Origin: Candidatus Sediminicultor tertius
GTDB lineage: Bacteria > Atribacterota > Phoenicimicrobiia > Phoenicimicrobiales > Phoenicimicrobiaceae
Length of the DNA: 9,236 nt
Assembly: GCA_003527405.1 (NCBI GenBank)
Contig: DPXH01000203.1
Coordinates: 1 to 9,236 of the forward strand
Direction of reading: 5' to 3'
The stretch's first letter is position 1; each line of letters starts with the position of its first letter. Positions 1 to 6,642 of this stretch are shown here, piece after piece. The notes under the pieces were generated by a model that was not told the DNA's origin, ran no database searches, and worked only from the letters and a program-made list of their open reading frames with translations. A program made the translations under genes and the position numbers.

Positions 1-951
1 GGAAATGAAAGTTCTGCAGTAACTGCAACAATTGAATACGACTCTAATATTTATGTAGATGCAGCAGCCAACACCAGTGGAATAGAAGATGGAACTAAAA
101 CTTACCCCTTTGATACTATATCAGAAGGAATAGAGGCAGTTACCTCCGGAAAATCGGTTGTGGTGGCTGCAGGGACATACAATGAACAGTTTGTAATAAA
201 TAAAGGGATAACTTTACAGGGAGCAAGTCAGGATAATACTTTTATATCCGGGAATGGCTTAACTGGAAATTTAATTAGTTTGGAAGCAGATAATATTACT
301 ATTACTGGTTTTACCATCGATGGTGACAGCAGTACTAGCATTGGAATTTATCTTGATAGTTATTCCTTTATAAATATAAATAACAATTTAATAAAAAACA
401 ATAAAGATTATGGTATAAACTATATTAATTCAGCTCCCATAATTGAAGGCAATAATATAGAAAATAATAGTAGTAGTGGGATAAAGGTTGCAACGAATGG
501 GACGGGCATAATCCGAAATAATTATATATTATCTAATCAGCATGGAATACGTACTTATGGAGATTCTTATCCTGAAATTACCAAAAATAATATCAGTAAT
601 AATAATACAGGAATTTATTGTAGAGAAAGTGCTACTCCGATTATTTCTTATAATACTATTAGCAATAATTCTGGTTATGGAATTCTTATTGATAATATTT
701 TAGGTAATTTAGTTAATCCGGATATCGGGGGTGGAGAAGGGCAAAGCGAGGGTAAGAATAAAATAACAGGAAACAGTATTCACGGGGTTAGTAATAAAAC
801 TACTCACAGCATAATGGCATTAAATAATTGGTGGGGAGATACTGCTGGTCCAAAATATCCATATCATACTTCAAGTAGTGGTGATTGGGCTTATTGGAGT
901 GGAGAAGGTAGCGAAATCGTATTTACCCCTCATTTAACTACCGAGCCTTAA
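1..951 (+). CDS. Right-handed parallel beta-helix (pectate-lyase-like/NosD-type) secreted protein, C-terminal part
   Basis: The frame is open from the first base, so the gene begins upstream; 316 codons precede the TAA at 949-951. Residues 1-14 look like the end of a preceding Ig-like or fibronectin-like domain (GNESSAVTATIEYD). From residue 17 an IYVDAA...GT..PF.TISEGI...VVVAAGTYNE segment opens a DUF1565-like beta-helix, followed by short N-rich rungs such as ITGFTIDG, INNNLIKNN, IEGNNIENN and ITKNNISNN, typical of parallel beta-helix coils. A NNWWGDTAGP motif (275-284) near the end recurs in this family. There is no LPXTG, PEP-CTERM or C-terminal membrane anchor, so the visible part looks secreted or held by upstream domains. 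Function (carbohydrate binding, lyase, adhesin) cannot be decided: no catalytic signature is seen. A GTG at 160 is an internal codon, not the start. A palindrome follows 10 nt after the stop. Confidence 0.85.
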   Translation, partial: GNESSAVTATIEYDSNIYVDAAANTSGIEDGTKTYPFDTISEGIEAVTSGKSVVVAAGTYNEQFVINKGITLQGASQDNTFISGNGLTGNLISLEADNITITGFTIDGDSSTSIGIYLDSYSFININNNLIKNNKDYGINYINSAPIIEGNNIENNSSSGIKVATNGTGIIRNNYILSNQHGIRTYGDSYPEITKNNISNNNTGIYCRESATPIISYNTISNNSGYGILIDNILGNLVNPDIGGGEGQSEGKNKITGNSIHGVSNKTTHSIMALNNWWGDTAGPKYPYHTSSSGDWAYWSGEGSEIVFTPHLTTEP

Positions 952-961
952 GTTCTTTACA

Positions 962-1002
962 AAAAGTTGCCAAAAAGTGCCAGGCACTTTTTGGCAACTT
1001 TT
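962..1002. repeat. Intergenic palindrome copy 1 (GTTGCC subfamily), terminator-like
   Basis: This is a perfect inverted repeat with 20-bp arms around a single central A at 982, starting 10 nt after the beta-helix stop. Each arm consists of an A-run, GTTGCC, an A-run and GTGCC; the right arm ends in a T-run. It is the exact reverse complement of copy 2 over the shared 41 bp, so it lies in the opposite orientation (centre A instead of T). The A-stem-T layout could act as a bidirectional intrinsic terminator between this gene and the isomerase. It could equally be a REP-like element. Confidence 0.85.
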
Positions 1003-1036
1003 ATGGCACAGAATTTTTATTTTTAGCACTTGAGTA

Positions 1037-1042
1037 TATAAT
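1037..1042 (+). promoter_or_regulatory. Possible -10 element for the PGI/PMI gene
   Basis: A TATAAT hexamer lies just after palindrome copy 1 and about 60 nt before the start codon at 1103, in the only long gap between the terminator-like hairpin and the next gene. No good -35 is visible at the right spacing (a T-rich stretch at about 1014-1019). An alternative pairing is TTGAGT (1030-1035) with TATGTT (1053-1058) at 17-nt spacing. In AT-rich DNA this is weak evidence. Confidence 0.28.
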
Positions 1043-1102
1043 GGTTGTGTGGTATGTTATAAAATATAGAAAGATAGGTAAAATATAGGGGGAAAATGTG
1101 CC

Positions 1103-2203
1103 ATGGATGAGACAAGAAAAAACAAAAATGACAATAATGTAGATATATTAGATAGAGATTTTTCCGAGCTGGATAAAGCCGATATGATAGAGCTGTTAGA
1201 GAAATTTCCGCAGAAAATGAGAGATGCCTTGCGCTTAGGAGAAGAGCTTTCTGTTTCTGCCCCTAATTATAAACGGAATTTCAAAAATATTGTGGTATTG
1301 GGAATGGGTGGTTCAGCCATCGGCGGGGATCTGTTATCCGATTATTTAGCTGATGAATTATCAATCCCCATAGTGGTTATCCGCGGTTATGATATTCCCA
1401 AATTTGTAGATGAAAATTCTTTAGTCTTTACCGTCAGTTACTCTGGAAACACCGAAGAGACTCTCTCTGCTTTAAAGAGATGTCTGGAAGCCAAAGCCAG
1501 AGTTATCGCCTTAACTTCAGGGGGCAAATTAGCGGTCCTTGCCCAAGAGAATAACTTCCCGGTGATTAAGGTCCCGGCAGGGATTCAACCTCGAGCCGCT
1601 ATTTCATATTTATTTTTTCCTATATTAAAAGCATTGGAAAAGTTGGGCATAGCAAAAGAAAGAAACGGAGAAATAGAAGAAACGCACAATATTTTGCAGG
1701 AACTTTCGATAAAATATGGTGCTAAATCTCCGCTTAAAAATAATTTTGCTAAAGAAATAGCCTTGAGCCTGTATCAGCACTTACCCCTGATCTACGGTTC
1801 TGAAGGATTGTTGAAGGCAGTGGCGATGCGCTGGAAGACCCAGATAAACGAAAATAGTAAATGGCCTTGTTTTTGGAATGTATTTCCCGAACTTGACCAT
1901 AATGAAATAGTGGGCTATGAAATAGAAAATAAGATAAACCGACAGGTTGAAATAATTTATCTTCAAGACAAAGAAGGGCTTTTAAGGGTAGAACAGAGAC
2001 GGGAAATTACCCGCAAGATTATCGAAGATAAAGTAGCCGAGTTTATAGTTTGCCCCACTAAAGGCAAGGGGAAGATGGCCCGTATGTTTTCACTAATTTT
2101 TTTAGGCGATTTAGCGAGCTATTATTTAGCGATATTAAATAAGATTGACCCTTCACCGGTAGCCTGCATAGAAGATTTAAAGAAAGAATTGGCTAAAAGA
2201 TAG
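1103..2203 (+). CDS. Bifunctional phosphoglucose/phosphomannose isomerase (SIS-domain type)
   Basis: This cytoplasmic isomerase should interconvert glucose-6-P or mannose-6-P with fructose-6-P, linking glycolysis to GDP-mannose and other sugar-nucleotide synthesis. The 366-residue protein has the tandem-SIS layout of the archaeal/bacterial PGI/PMI family. GMGGSAIGGDL (67-77) is the first phosphate-binding loop, SYSGNTEETL (112-121) the hallmark sugar-phosphate loop, and PRAA (163-166) is also conserved. NENSKWP (249-255) supplies the likely catalytic Glu250, and His266 in ELDHNE lies 16 residues further on, the same spacing as Glu203/His219 of the Pyrobaculum enzyme as I recall it. The C-terminus (DPSPVACIEDLKKELA) is also family-typical. 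The start at 1103 follows AGGGGGA at 1087-1092 with a 10-nt gap. About 30 extra charged residues at the N-terminus precede the family core. All expected motifs are intact, so activity is likely; the preference between glucose and mannose is not readable. Confidence 0.92.
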   Translation: MDETRKNKNDNNVDILDRDFSELDKADMIELLEKFPQKMRDALRLGEELSVSAPNYKRNFKNIVVLGMGGSAIGGDLLSDYLADELSIPIVVIRGYDIPKFVDENSLVFTVSYSGNTEETLSALKRCLEAKARVIALTSGGKLAVLAQENNFPVIKVPAGIQPRAAISYLFFPILKALEKLGIAKERNGEIEETHNILQELSIKYGAKSPLKNNFAKEIALSLYQHLPLIYGSEGLLKAVAMRWKTQINENSKWPCFWNVFPELDHNEIVGYEIENKINRQVEIIYLQDKEGLLRVEQRREITRKIIEDKVAEFIVCPTKGKGKMARMFSLIFLGDLASYYLAILNKIDPSPVACIEDLKKELAKR

Positions 2204-2210
2204 AAAGGTA

Positions 2211-2231
2211 CAAGATGCAAGTTGTAAGATG
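2211..2231 (+). repeat. Short tandem repeat, 7-bp unit, three copies
   Basis: CAAGATG, CAAGTTG and TAAGATG follow directly on each other 8 nt after the isomerase stop codon. Each unit differs from the first by one base. The repeat is noncoding as far as can be seen. Confidence 0.7.
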
Positions 2232-2288
2232 ATTATTTATTAGTATGGAAAATTAGAGAAGTAAGATTTTTAAAAATTGACAGATAGG

Positions 2289-2328
2289 TGAATTGGAGAA
2301 TTGATCAATCGGCGAATTGGTGAATTAA
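2289..2328 (+). repeat. Degenerate tandem repeat, 8-bp unit, five copies
   Basis: The octamers TGAATTGG, AGAATTGA, TCAATCGG, CGAATTGG and TGAATTAA lie head to tail, ending just before the ribosome site AGGAGA (2334-2339) of the next gene. Unit identity is imperfect but the period of eight is clear. This is a second, distinct repeat period within the same 144-nt gap. Confidence 0.7.
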
Positions 2329-2347
2329 TTAACAGGAGAATATCTAT

Positions 2348-3277
2348 TTGAAATATCTAGAAGTTGGTGTTATTGCCTTTATAGTTTCTTATATTTTAAC
2401 TCCCTACATGGCTCATGTAGGGAAAAAACAGAATATGGTGGATATGCCTGGTCACCGTAAGATACACGAGGAAGCTATCCCCAATTTGGGAGGGATAGTT
2501 ATTTTTTTTGGATTTTTACTCAGTCTGCTCTTTATAGTACCGATAGAAGGACAGGTGAAAGCCCTCTTGATAGGAGGGGTAATCATTTTGTTATTAGGAG
2601 TGGTAGATGACATAGTAGACCTTTCTCCCAAGCATAAATTCATCATTCAGATGGTTCCTGCCTTAATAGTGATTATATATAACAGTGATTTAATAAATAG
2701 TTTTATAGTTAATCAATTAAAAATATTTGATCTGTTAGGTTATCTTCTTTATCCCGTCTTAATCTTCTGGATAGTCGGAGTTACCAATTCCATCAATATA
2801 ATAGACGGATTGGATGGGCTAGCCTGCGGAATTTCGATAATTAGCTTAATAACCTTTTTTATTTTAGGATTAAGACAGAATTTTGAAATTCTTAATCTTG
2901 TATCAATCGCCCTGGCGGGGAGTATGTTAGCTTTTTTAAGATTTAATTTTTATCCGGCCAAAATCTTTTTGGGAGATTCCGGCAGTACTTTTGCCGGTTT
3001 CATGTTATCCTCTGTGGGGGCACTATGGGTATTAAACAGTGGAAATGCCCTCTTTGTTTTTATTCCTGTTATCATTCTGGCTCTACCTATCTTTGATACC
3101 CTGTTTGCTATCTGGAGGAGATACCAGGGACATCGTCCTATATTTCAGGCTGACAAAGGACATCTCCACCATCGACTTTTATCTCGTGAAATATCGCATA
3201 AAAATGTTGTACTTATCTTATGGGGGATAAGCGCCATCTGTAGCGTGAGCGTAATAGTTATTGTTCTAGCACTCTGA
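2348..3277 (+). CDS. wecA: WecA/TagO-type undecaprenyl-phosphate N-acetylhexosamine-1-phosphate transferase
   Basis: This polytopic membrane enzyme of the PNPT (glycosyltransferase 4) family should transfer a HexNAc-1-phosphate, usually GlcNAc-1-P, from UDP-sugar to undecaprenyl phosphate, starting a cell-surface glycopolymer. All hallmark motifs are present in the 309-residue protein: DMPGHRKIHEEAIPNLGG (32-49), the Mg-binding VDD (86-88), NIIDGLDG (150-157), FLGDSGS (207-213) and the WecA/TagO-type GHLHHRL (271-277), which separates it from MraY. About ten hydrophobic helices alternate with these loops. The start is TTG at 2348: AGGAGA at 2334-2339 sits 8 nt upstream, there is no in-frame ATG, and a stop lies at 2330. 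A palindrome begins 3 nt after the TGA. The linked epimerase and TagA-domain protein support a polymer-initiation role; the exact sugar is unknown. Confidence 0.92.
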   Translation: MKYLEVGVIAFIVSYILTPYMAHVGKKQNMVDMPGHRKIHEEAIPNLGGIVIFFGFLLSLLFIVPIEGQVKALLIGGVIILLLGVVDDIVDLSPKHKFIIQMVPALIVIIYNSDLINSFIVNQLKIFDLLGYLLYPVLIFWIVGVTNSINIIDGLDGLACGISIISLITFFILGLRQNFEILNLVSIALAGSMLAFLRFNFYPAKIFLGDSGSTFAGFMLSSVGALWVLNSGNALFVFIPVIILALPIFDTLFAIWRRYQGHRPIFQADKGHLHHRLLSREISHKNVVLILWGISAICSVSVIVIVLAL

Positions 3278-3280
3278 TGT

Positions 3281-3323
3281 AAAAAGTTGCCAAAAAGTGC
3301 CTGGCACTTTTTGGCAACTTTTT
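3281..3323. repeat. Intergenic palindrome copy 2 (GTTGCC subfamily)
   Basis: Perfect inverted repeat with 21-bp arms around a central T at 3302, 3 nt after the wecA stop and 26 nt before the epimerase ATG. The ribosome site AAAGGA (3337-3342) lies 13 nt beyond its 3' foot. The sequence matches copy 1 in reverse complement. The hairpin plus T-run resembles an intrinsic terminator, but it sits inside what looks like a co-directional gene cluster. Confidence 0.88.
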
Positions 3324-3349
3324 TACGGAAGAAAAGAAAGGAAAGAAGG

Positions 3350-4465
3350 ATGAAACTAAAAAAGAGAAAAGAACGAGTAAGTGAAAATAATAGGTCTATC
3401 GTTTTAGTTACCGGCGGAGCGGGGTTTATCGGTTCACATATTGTGGATTTGCTTATCCAGAATAATTATGAAGTTGTGATAGTTGATGATTTGTCTTCCG
3501 GTAGAGAAGAGAATATAAACCAAAAGGCTCGGTTTTATAATTTAAATATTACCGACCAAAAAGCGTTGATTGAGGTGTTTAAACAAGAAAAACCTGATTA
3601 TATATGCCATGAAGCCGCCCAGATTAGCGTATCTTTTTCTGTTAGGGATCCTTTATTCGATGCGCAAACCAATATCCTGGGTTCTTTGAATCTATTGCAA
3701 TGCTGCCTGCTGAACCATAAGGTCAAGGGAGTAGTTTTTGCCTCCAGCGGGGGGACTATTTATGGAGAACCAGAGCATTTTCCCATTACCGAAAATTACC
3801 CTTTCAGGCCTCAAGCACCTTATGGAATCAGTAAAGTTGCAGTTGAGCATTATCTTGATTTCTATCAGAAAACTTACCATCTCCCCTATGTAGCACTAAG
3901 ATATGGAAATGTTTATGGACCTCGTCAGGACCCATATGGTGAAGCCGGGGTTATCGCTATTTTTATCGAAAAGATGTTAAAAGGTGAGATTCCTACTATA
4001 AATGGTGACGGAGAATATATCAGAGATTATGTTTATGTGGAAGATGTTGCCCAAGCCAATTTACTCGCCCTCAAAAATATGGTAAAATTATCTAAAGTTG
4101 TTCGAGAAATAGAAAAAAATAAGGAAAAAGAAAAGGAAGAGGACGAGACTAAGGCCAAAACTAAGGCCGAAACTGAAACCGAAACTAAAACCACACCTGA
4201 ACCTGAACCTGAACCCGAAATTAAACTTAATGGCCTCAATCTGGGAACCGGAAGAGGAATTTCGGTAAATGAAATTTTCTCTCTTTTAAAGGAGATTATA
4301 AAATTCCCTCATCCGGCGCATTACGGACCCCCCAGGGCAGGGGATTTAAGAAAGAATGTTTTGGATTGCCGCCTAATTAAAGAGGTTTTAGGATGGCAGC
4401 CACAGTTTGACTTTTCAGCTGGTTTAGAAGAGACAGTTCGCTGGTTTAAAGAGAATATTCACTAA
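3350..4465 (+). CDS. NAD-dependent nucleotide-sugar epimerase (GalE-like extended SDR) with low-complexity insertion
   Basis: This cytoplasmic extended short-chain dehydrogenase most resembles UDP-glucose/UDP-GlcNAc 4-epimerases of the type with RYGNVYGPRQDPYGEAGV. The 371 residues contain the NAD-binding GGAGFIG (22-28), acidic VDDLSSGR (45-52), an ASSGGTIYGE segment (131-140) and the catalytic Tyr158-xxx-Lys162. Further on are IRDYVYVEDVA and NLGTGRGISV. I chose ATG 3350 because AAAGGA (3337-3342) lies 7 nt upstream. An in-frame TTG at 3287 would place the start inside palindrome copy 2 and add 21 unrelated residues. Residues 252-292 are a K/E/T/P-rich insertion between the substrate-domain helix and the NLGTG strand. 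It should supply a sugar nucleotide to the flanking lipid-linked glycan enzymes; UDP-glucose versus UDP-GlcNAc substrate is not decided. Confidence 0.88.
   Translation: MKLKKRKERVSENNRSIVLVTGGAGFIGSHIVDLLIQNNYEVVIVDDLSSGREENINQKARFYNLNITDQKALIEVFKQEKPDYICHEAAQISVSFSVRDPLFDAQTNILGSLNLLQCCLLNHKVKGVVFASSGGTIYGEPEHFPITENYPFRPQAPYGISKVAVEHYLDFYQKTYHLPYVALRYGNVYGPRQDPYGEAGVIAIFIEKMLKGEIPTINGDGEYIRDYVYVEDVAQANLLALKNMVKLSKVVREIEKNKEKEKEEDETKAKTKAETETETKTTPEPEPEPEIKLNGLNLGTGRGISVNEIFSLLKEIIKFPHPAHYGPPRAGDLRKNVLDCRLIKEVLGWQPQFDFSAGLEETVRWFKENIH
4103..4225 (+). repeat. Low-complexity coding repeat inside the epimerase gene
   Basis: This purine-rich stretch encodes residues 252-292. It contains imperfect 12-bp units (ACTAAGGCCAAA, ACTAAGGCCGAA, ACTGAAACCGAA) followed by a hexamer run of CCTGAA/CCCGAA encoding Pro-Glu dipeptides. 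The peptide starts KEKEKEED-like, continues as KAKTKAETETETKT and ends PEPEPEPE. It looks like in-frame microsatellite expansion in a surface loop. Confidence 0.8.
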
Positions 4466-4559
4466 TTAAATTTAATTTTAAAAATTTATCCTAAAAAGAA
4501 GGAATTTAAGATACTTTTGTCGTATTAAAATAATTGGATTAAGCAGAGAAAGGCTAAAA

Positions 4560-4595
4560 ACAGAAAAAGAAGAAAGAACAGAAAAAGAAGACAGA
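4560..4595 (+). repeat. Purine-rich tandem duplication, 18-bp unit
   Basis: Two adjacent 18-mers beginning ACAGAAAAAGAAG differ by one base. They lie in the 182-nt gap between epimerase and fusion gene. The surrounding 4540-4640 is almost pyrimidine-free on this strand and also carries a 10-bp near-duplication (GAAATAAATA then GAAATAATGT) at 4611-4630. No ORF or clear hairpin is seen in the gap. Confidence 0.65.
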
Positions 4596-4647
4596 AATAA
4601 GCATAAAAAAGAAATAAATAGAAATAATGTAAGGAAAATAAATTTAT

Positions 4648-6327
4648 ATGTTTGAAACCGGAATAGTGTTTAAAATTGCAGGTATTGTTATATGTAGTGT
4701 GCTGATGGTCATCCTGGGGAGGGTAGACAGAAAGAGAAAGCTTCCCACCGGGGTCAAATTGCTATTTCAAATTTTAATTTCTTTAATTATAATTTATTTT
4801 GGAGTAAAAATAGAATTTTTGCGAGCCCCTTCCTCTTCCTTCTCAGCGGGAGAGTATCTTTACCTTAGCTATCTATCTATTCCCCTAACCATAATCTGGC
4901 TGATAAGCATTACTAATTCTATCAGTCAGGAAGATGAACTGGGAGACATCACTCCCTATATTGTCTTTATCGCCTCCTTAACTTTTTTAGTGGTCTCCCT
5001 CATCCAGAGACAGGGGTTAATTTTAGCAGAAGCGCTATCTTTGATTATGGCGGTGATTTCGTTTATTTTTATCAAACATATCCCCCGGGGGAAATTTTCT
5101 TCCTACTATATGTCTTTTGGATTTATGTTAGCGGTGATTGCTATTGTGGGTGTATCCAAGAGCACAGCAGCCTTAACTTTATTGATTCCTCTTTTAATTT
5201 TAGGCGTACCGATTATAGACAGCTCTTATTCTATCGTGGCTAGTTATGCCAGTCAGGAAAACCCAACCGTAGAAAAATATCCTTTGTTTTCGAGAAGCGG
5301 AAGCAAAAGCAGATTACGCCAGAAACTACAATCTTATGGTTTTTCAGCTCAGGGAGCAAATCTAACTATTATTGGAGTCTCTATCTACTTAAGTTTATCA
5401 GCATTTATTATTTCTATATACCAGAATTTTTATCTACTTATAACCCTAACTGTTTTTGGTTGGATGGTTTTTGAATTACTGAAGAACAAAGTTCGGTCAG
5501 AGAAATTGATCATCGGAAGAAATGTTTTGACCAACCGTATACAACTCTTTCAGGTGGGAATTGACCAAGTAGATAATCAAAAAACTATTCAGAAAATAGA
5601 GGAATTTATAGTATCTAAAAAACCTCATCAGATAGTTACTCCGGATACTTTGGCGGTATTGCGGGCAAGGAAAGACTCCGAGTATCACGCCATATTAGAA
5701 TCTGCAGATTTGGTTACCCCTGATGGGGCAGGTATTTTATGGGCTGCCACAACTCTAAATTATCCTTTAGTTGAAAGGGTAACCGGTATAGACATAATAC
5801 ATAACATCTGCCGATTAGCTGCCAAGAAGGAGTATTCCTTATATTTATTAGGTTCTTATCCCGGTGTGGCCGGGGAAGCTGCCTTAAATTTGACCAGGAA
5901 ATATCCGGGAATAAAAATAGTCGGGACTCATCATGGTTATTTTGGTAGGGAAGATTCTAAAAATTGCGAAGATGTTAAAAATGGCAATAGCGATAGGAAT
6001 AAAGAGGAAGAAGAGATTATTACGGAGATTAAAGAGAAGAGACCGGATATATTGCTGGTGGGAATGGGTGTACCCAAACAAGAAAAATGGATTAATAAAA
6101 ATTTGAACAGATTAGATGTTCCAGTCTGTATAGGGGTAGGAGGAAGTTTTGACGTCCTTTCCGGCAGGATACCGCGGGCACCATTATGGATGCAAAGACA
6201 CGGAATGGAATGGATTTATAGATCGATTAAGCAGCCAAATAGGGCTTTCCGAACTTTAGCCCTTTTTTACTTTATCTGGTTGGTGATTTTAGGGAAGATG
6301 ATTTATTCTCTAAAAGAAGTAGATTAA
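4648..6327 (+). CDS. Fusion of a degenerate WecA-like membrane domain with a TagA/WecG/CpsF glycosyltransferase
   Basis: Residues 1-270 are a multi-helix membrane region that follows WecA (2348-3277) segment by segment but lacks its first ~60 residues and most catalytic motifs. VDD becomes VDR (26-28), TNSINIIDGLDG becomes TNSISQEDELGD (89-100), GDSGS becomes FSSYY (150-154) and GHLHHRL becomes SRLRQKL (221-227). Residues ~290-545 are a TagA/WecG/CpsF (GT26) domain: IVTPD (329-333), SADLVTPDG with the likely catalytic Asp359, GMGVPKQEKW (472-481), GVGGSFDVLSG (496-506) and the basic membrane-docking tail around RAPLWMQRHGMEW and IYRSIKQPNR (510-532). This GT family transfers HexNAc or ManNAc-type sugars onto the polyprenyl-PP-GlcNAc made by WecA/TagO. 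By inference the dead domain is a membrane scaffold or lipid-binding adaptor. Start ATG 4648 has AAGGA at 4631-4635, a long 12-nt spacing. Residues 436-451 are a charged insertion. Confidence 0.85.
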   Translation: MFETGIVFKIAGIVICSVLMVILGRVDRKRKLPTGVKLLFQILISLIIIYFGVKIEFLRAPSSSFSAGEYLYLSYLSIPLTIIWLISITNSISQEDELGDITPYIVFIASLTFLVVSLIQRQGLILAEALSLIMAVISFIFIKHIPRGKFSSYYMSFGFMLAVIAIVGVSKSTAALTLLIPLLILGVPIIDSSYSIVASYASQENPTVEKYPLFSRSGSKSRLRQKLQSYGFSAQGANLTIIGVSIYLSLSAFIISIYQNFYLLITLTVFGWMVFELLKNKVRSEKLIIGRNVLTNRIQLFQVGIDQVDNQKTIQKIEEFIVSKKPHQIVTPDTLAVLRARKDSEYHAILESADLVTPDGAGILWAATTLNYPLVERVTGIDIIHNICRLAAKKEYSLYLLGSYPGVAGEAALNLTRKYPGIKIVGTHHGYFGREDSKNCEDVKNGNSDRNKEEEEIITEIKEKRPDILLVGMGVPKQEKWINKNLNRLDVPVCIGVGGSFDVLSGRIPRAPLWMQRHGMEWIYRSIKQPNRAFRTLALFYFIWLVILGKMIYSLKEVD

Positions 6328-6423
6328 TATTCGATAATAGATATGGATAATGTTTAATAAGCAAATGATAATTAGTTAAAATAGCCCAAAACTTCAAAAA
6401 ATAGATTATAAAATATTAATTAA

Positions 6424-6439
6424 TTTAGTATTTTAGTAT
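6424..6439 (+). repeat. Tandem repeat, 8-bp unit TTTAGTAT, two copies
   Basis: Two exact adjacent octamers lie in the gap upstream of mreD. A related TAGTATTA octamer repeat lies about 30 nt downstream. Confidence 0.6.
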
Positions 6440-6469
6440 TAAAGCATTATCTTAATAGCAATAGATATA

Positions 6470-6493
6470 TAGTATTATAGTATTATAATATTA
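6470..6493 (+). repeat. Tandem repeat, 8-bp unit TAGTATTA, three copies
   Basis: TAGTATTA, TAGTATTA and TAATATTA lie head to tail. Several TATAAT-like strings here are by-products of the repeat, so it is a poor place to call a promoter. Confidence 0.65.
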
Positions 6494-6606
6494 CGCCGAT
6501 CGCTTTATTTACCTATTCTTAAAGTTCTGAATACTAAAGTAATTAATCCTCTTTAATATACCTTAAACAAGCGTCACCCTTTATTTTGTATTAATATCTG
6601 TATTTT

Positions 6607-6612
6607 TATAAT
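6607..6612 (+). promoter_or_regulatory. Possible -10 element for the mreD-mrdA-rodA cluster
   Basis: A consensus TATAAT lies 30 nt upstream of the mreD ATG, giving a predicted short leader. A T-rich region at 6584-6591 (TTTTGTAT) could be a weak -35 but no hexamer matches well. Placement after a long gap is supportive; base composition makes chance matches likely. Confidence 0.3.
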
Positions 6613-6642
6613 TAATCAATAAATTAAATAAGGAGATAGCTG

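Larger units (their letters stand above)
6328..6642. other. 315-nt AT-rich intergenic gap before the elongation cluster
   Basis: No ORF with a ribosome site, no RNA gene and no strong terminator hairpin is visible. It holds two short tandem repeats of 8-bp period (annotated separately) and a TATAAT about 30 nt before mreD. It most likely separates the glycan genes from the mreD-mrdA-rodA transcription unit. Confidence 0.6.

Noticed and set aside
962..1002. Riboswitch or structured leader upstream of PGI/PMI
   Set aside because: Only a simple long hairpin is present, found also at unrelated genes; no conserved riboswitch core is visible in 1003-1102.
2277..2305. TTGACA at 2277-2282 as a -35 for a wecA promoter
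   Set aside because: No acceptable -10 hexamer is found 16-18 nt downstream (ATTGAT/AATTGA); the octamer repeat occupies that position. Noted only as a possible remnant.
4033..4239. Minus-strand Ser/Val-rich 68-codon frame
   Set aside because: It is a shadow of the K/E/T/P repeat of the epimerase; the periodic peptide reflects the repeated DNA.
6478..6493. TATAAT strings near 6484 as a promoter
   Set aside because: They are generated by the octamer repeat, no -35 is seen, and the distance to mreD is more than 150 nt.
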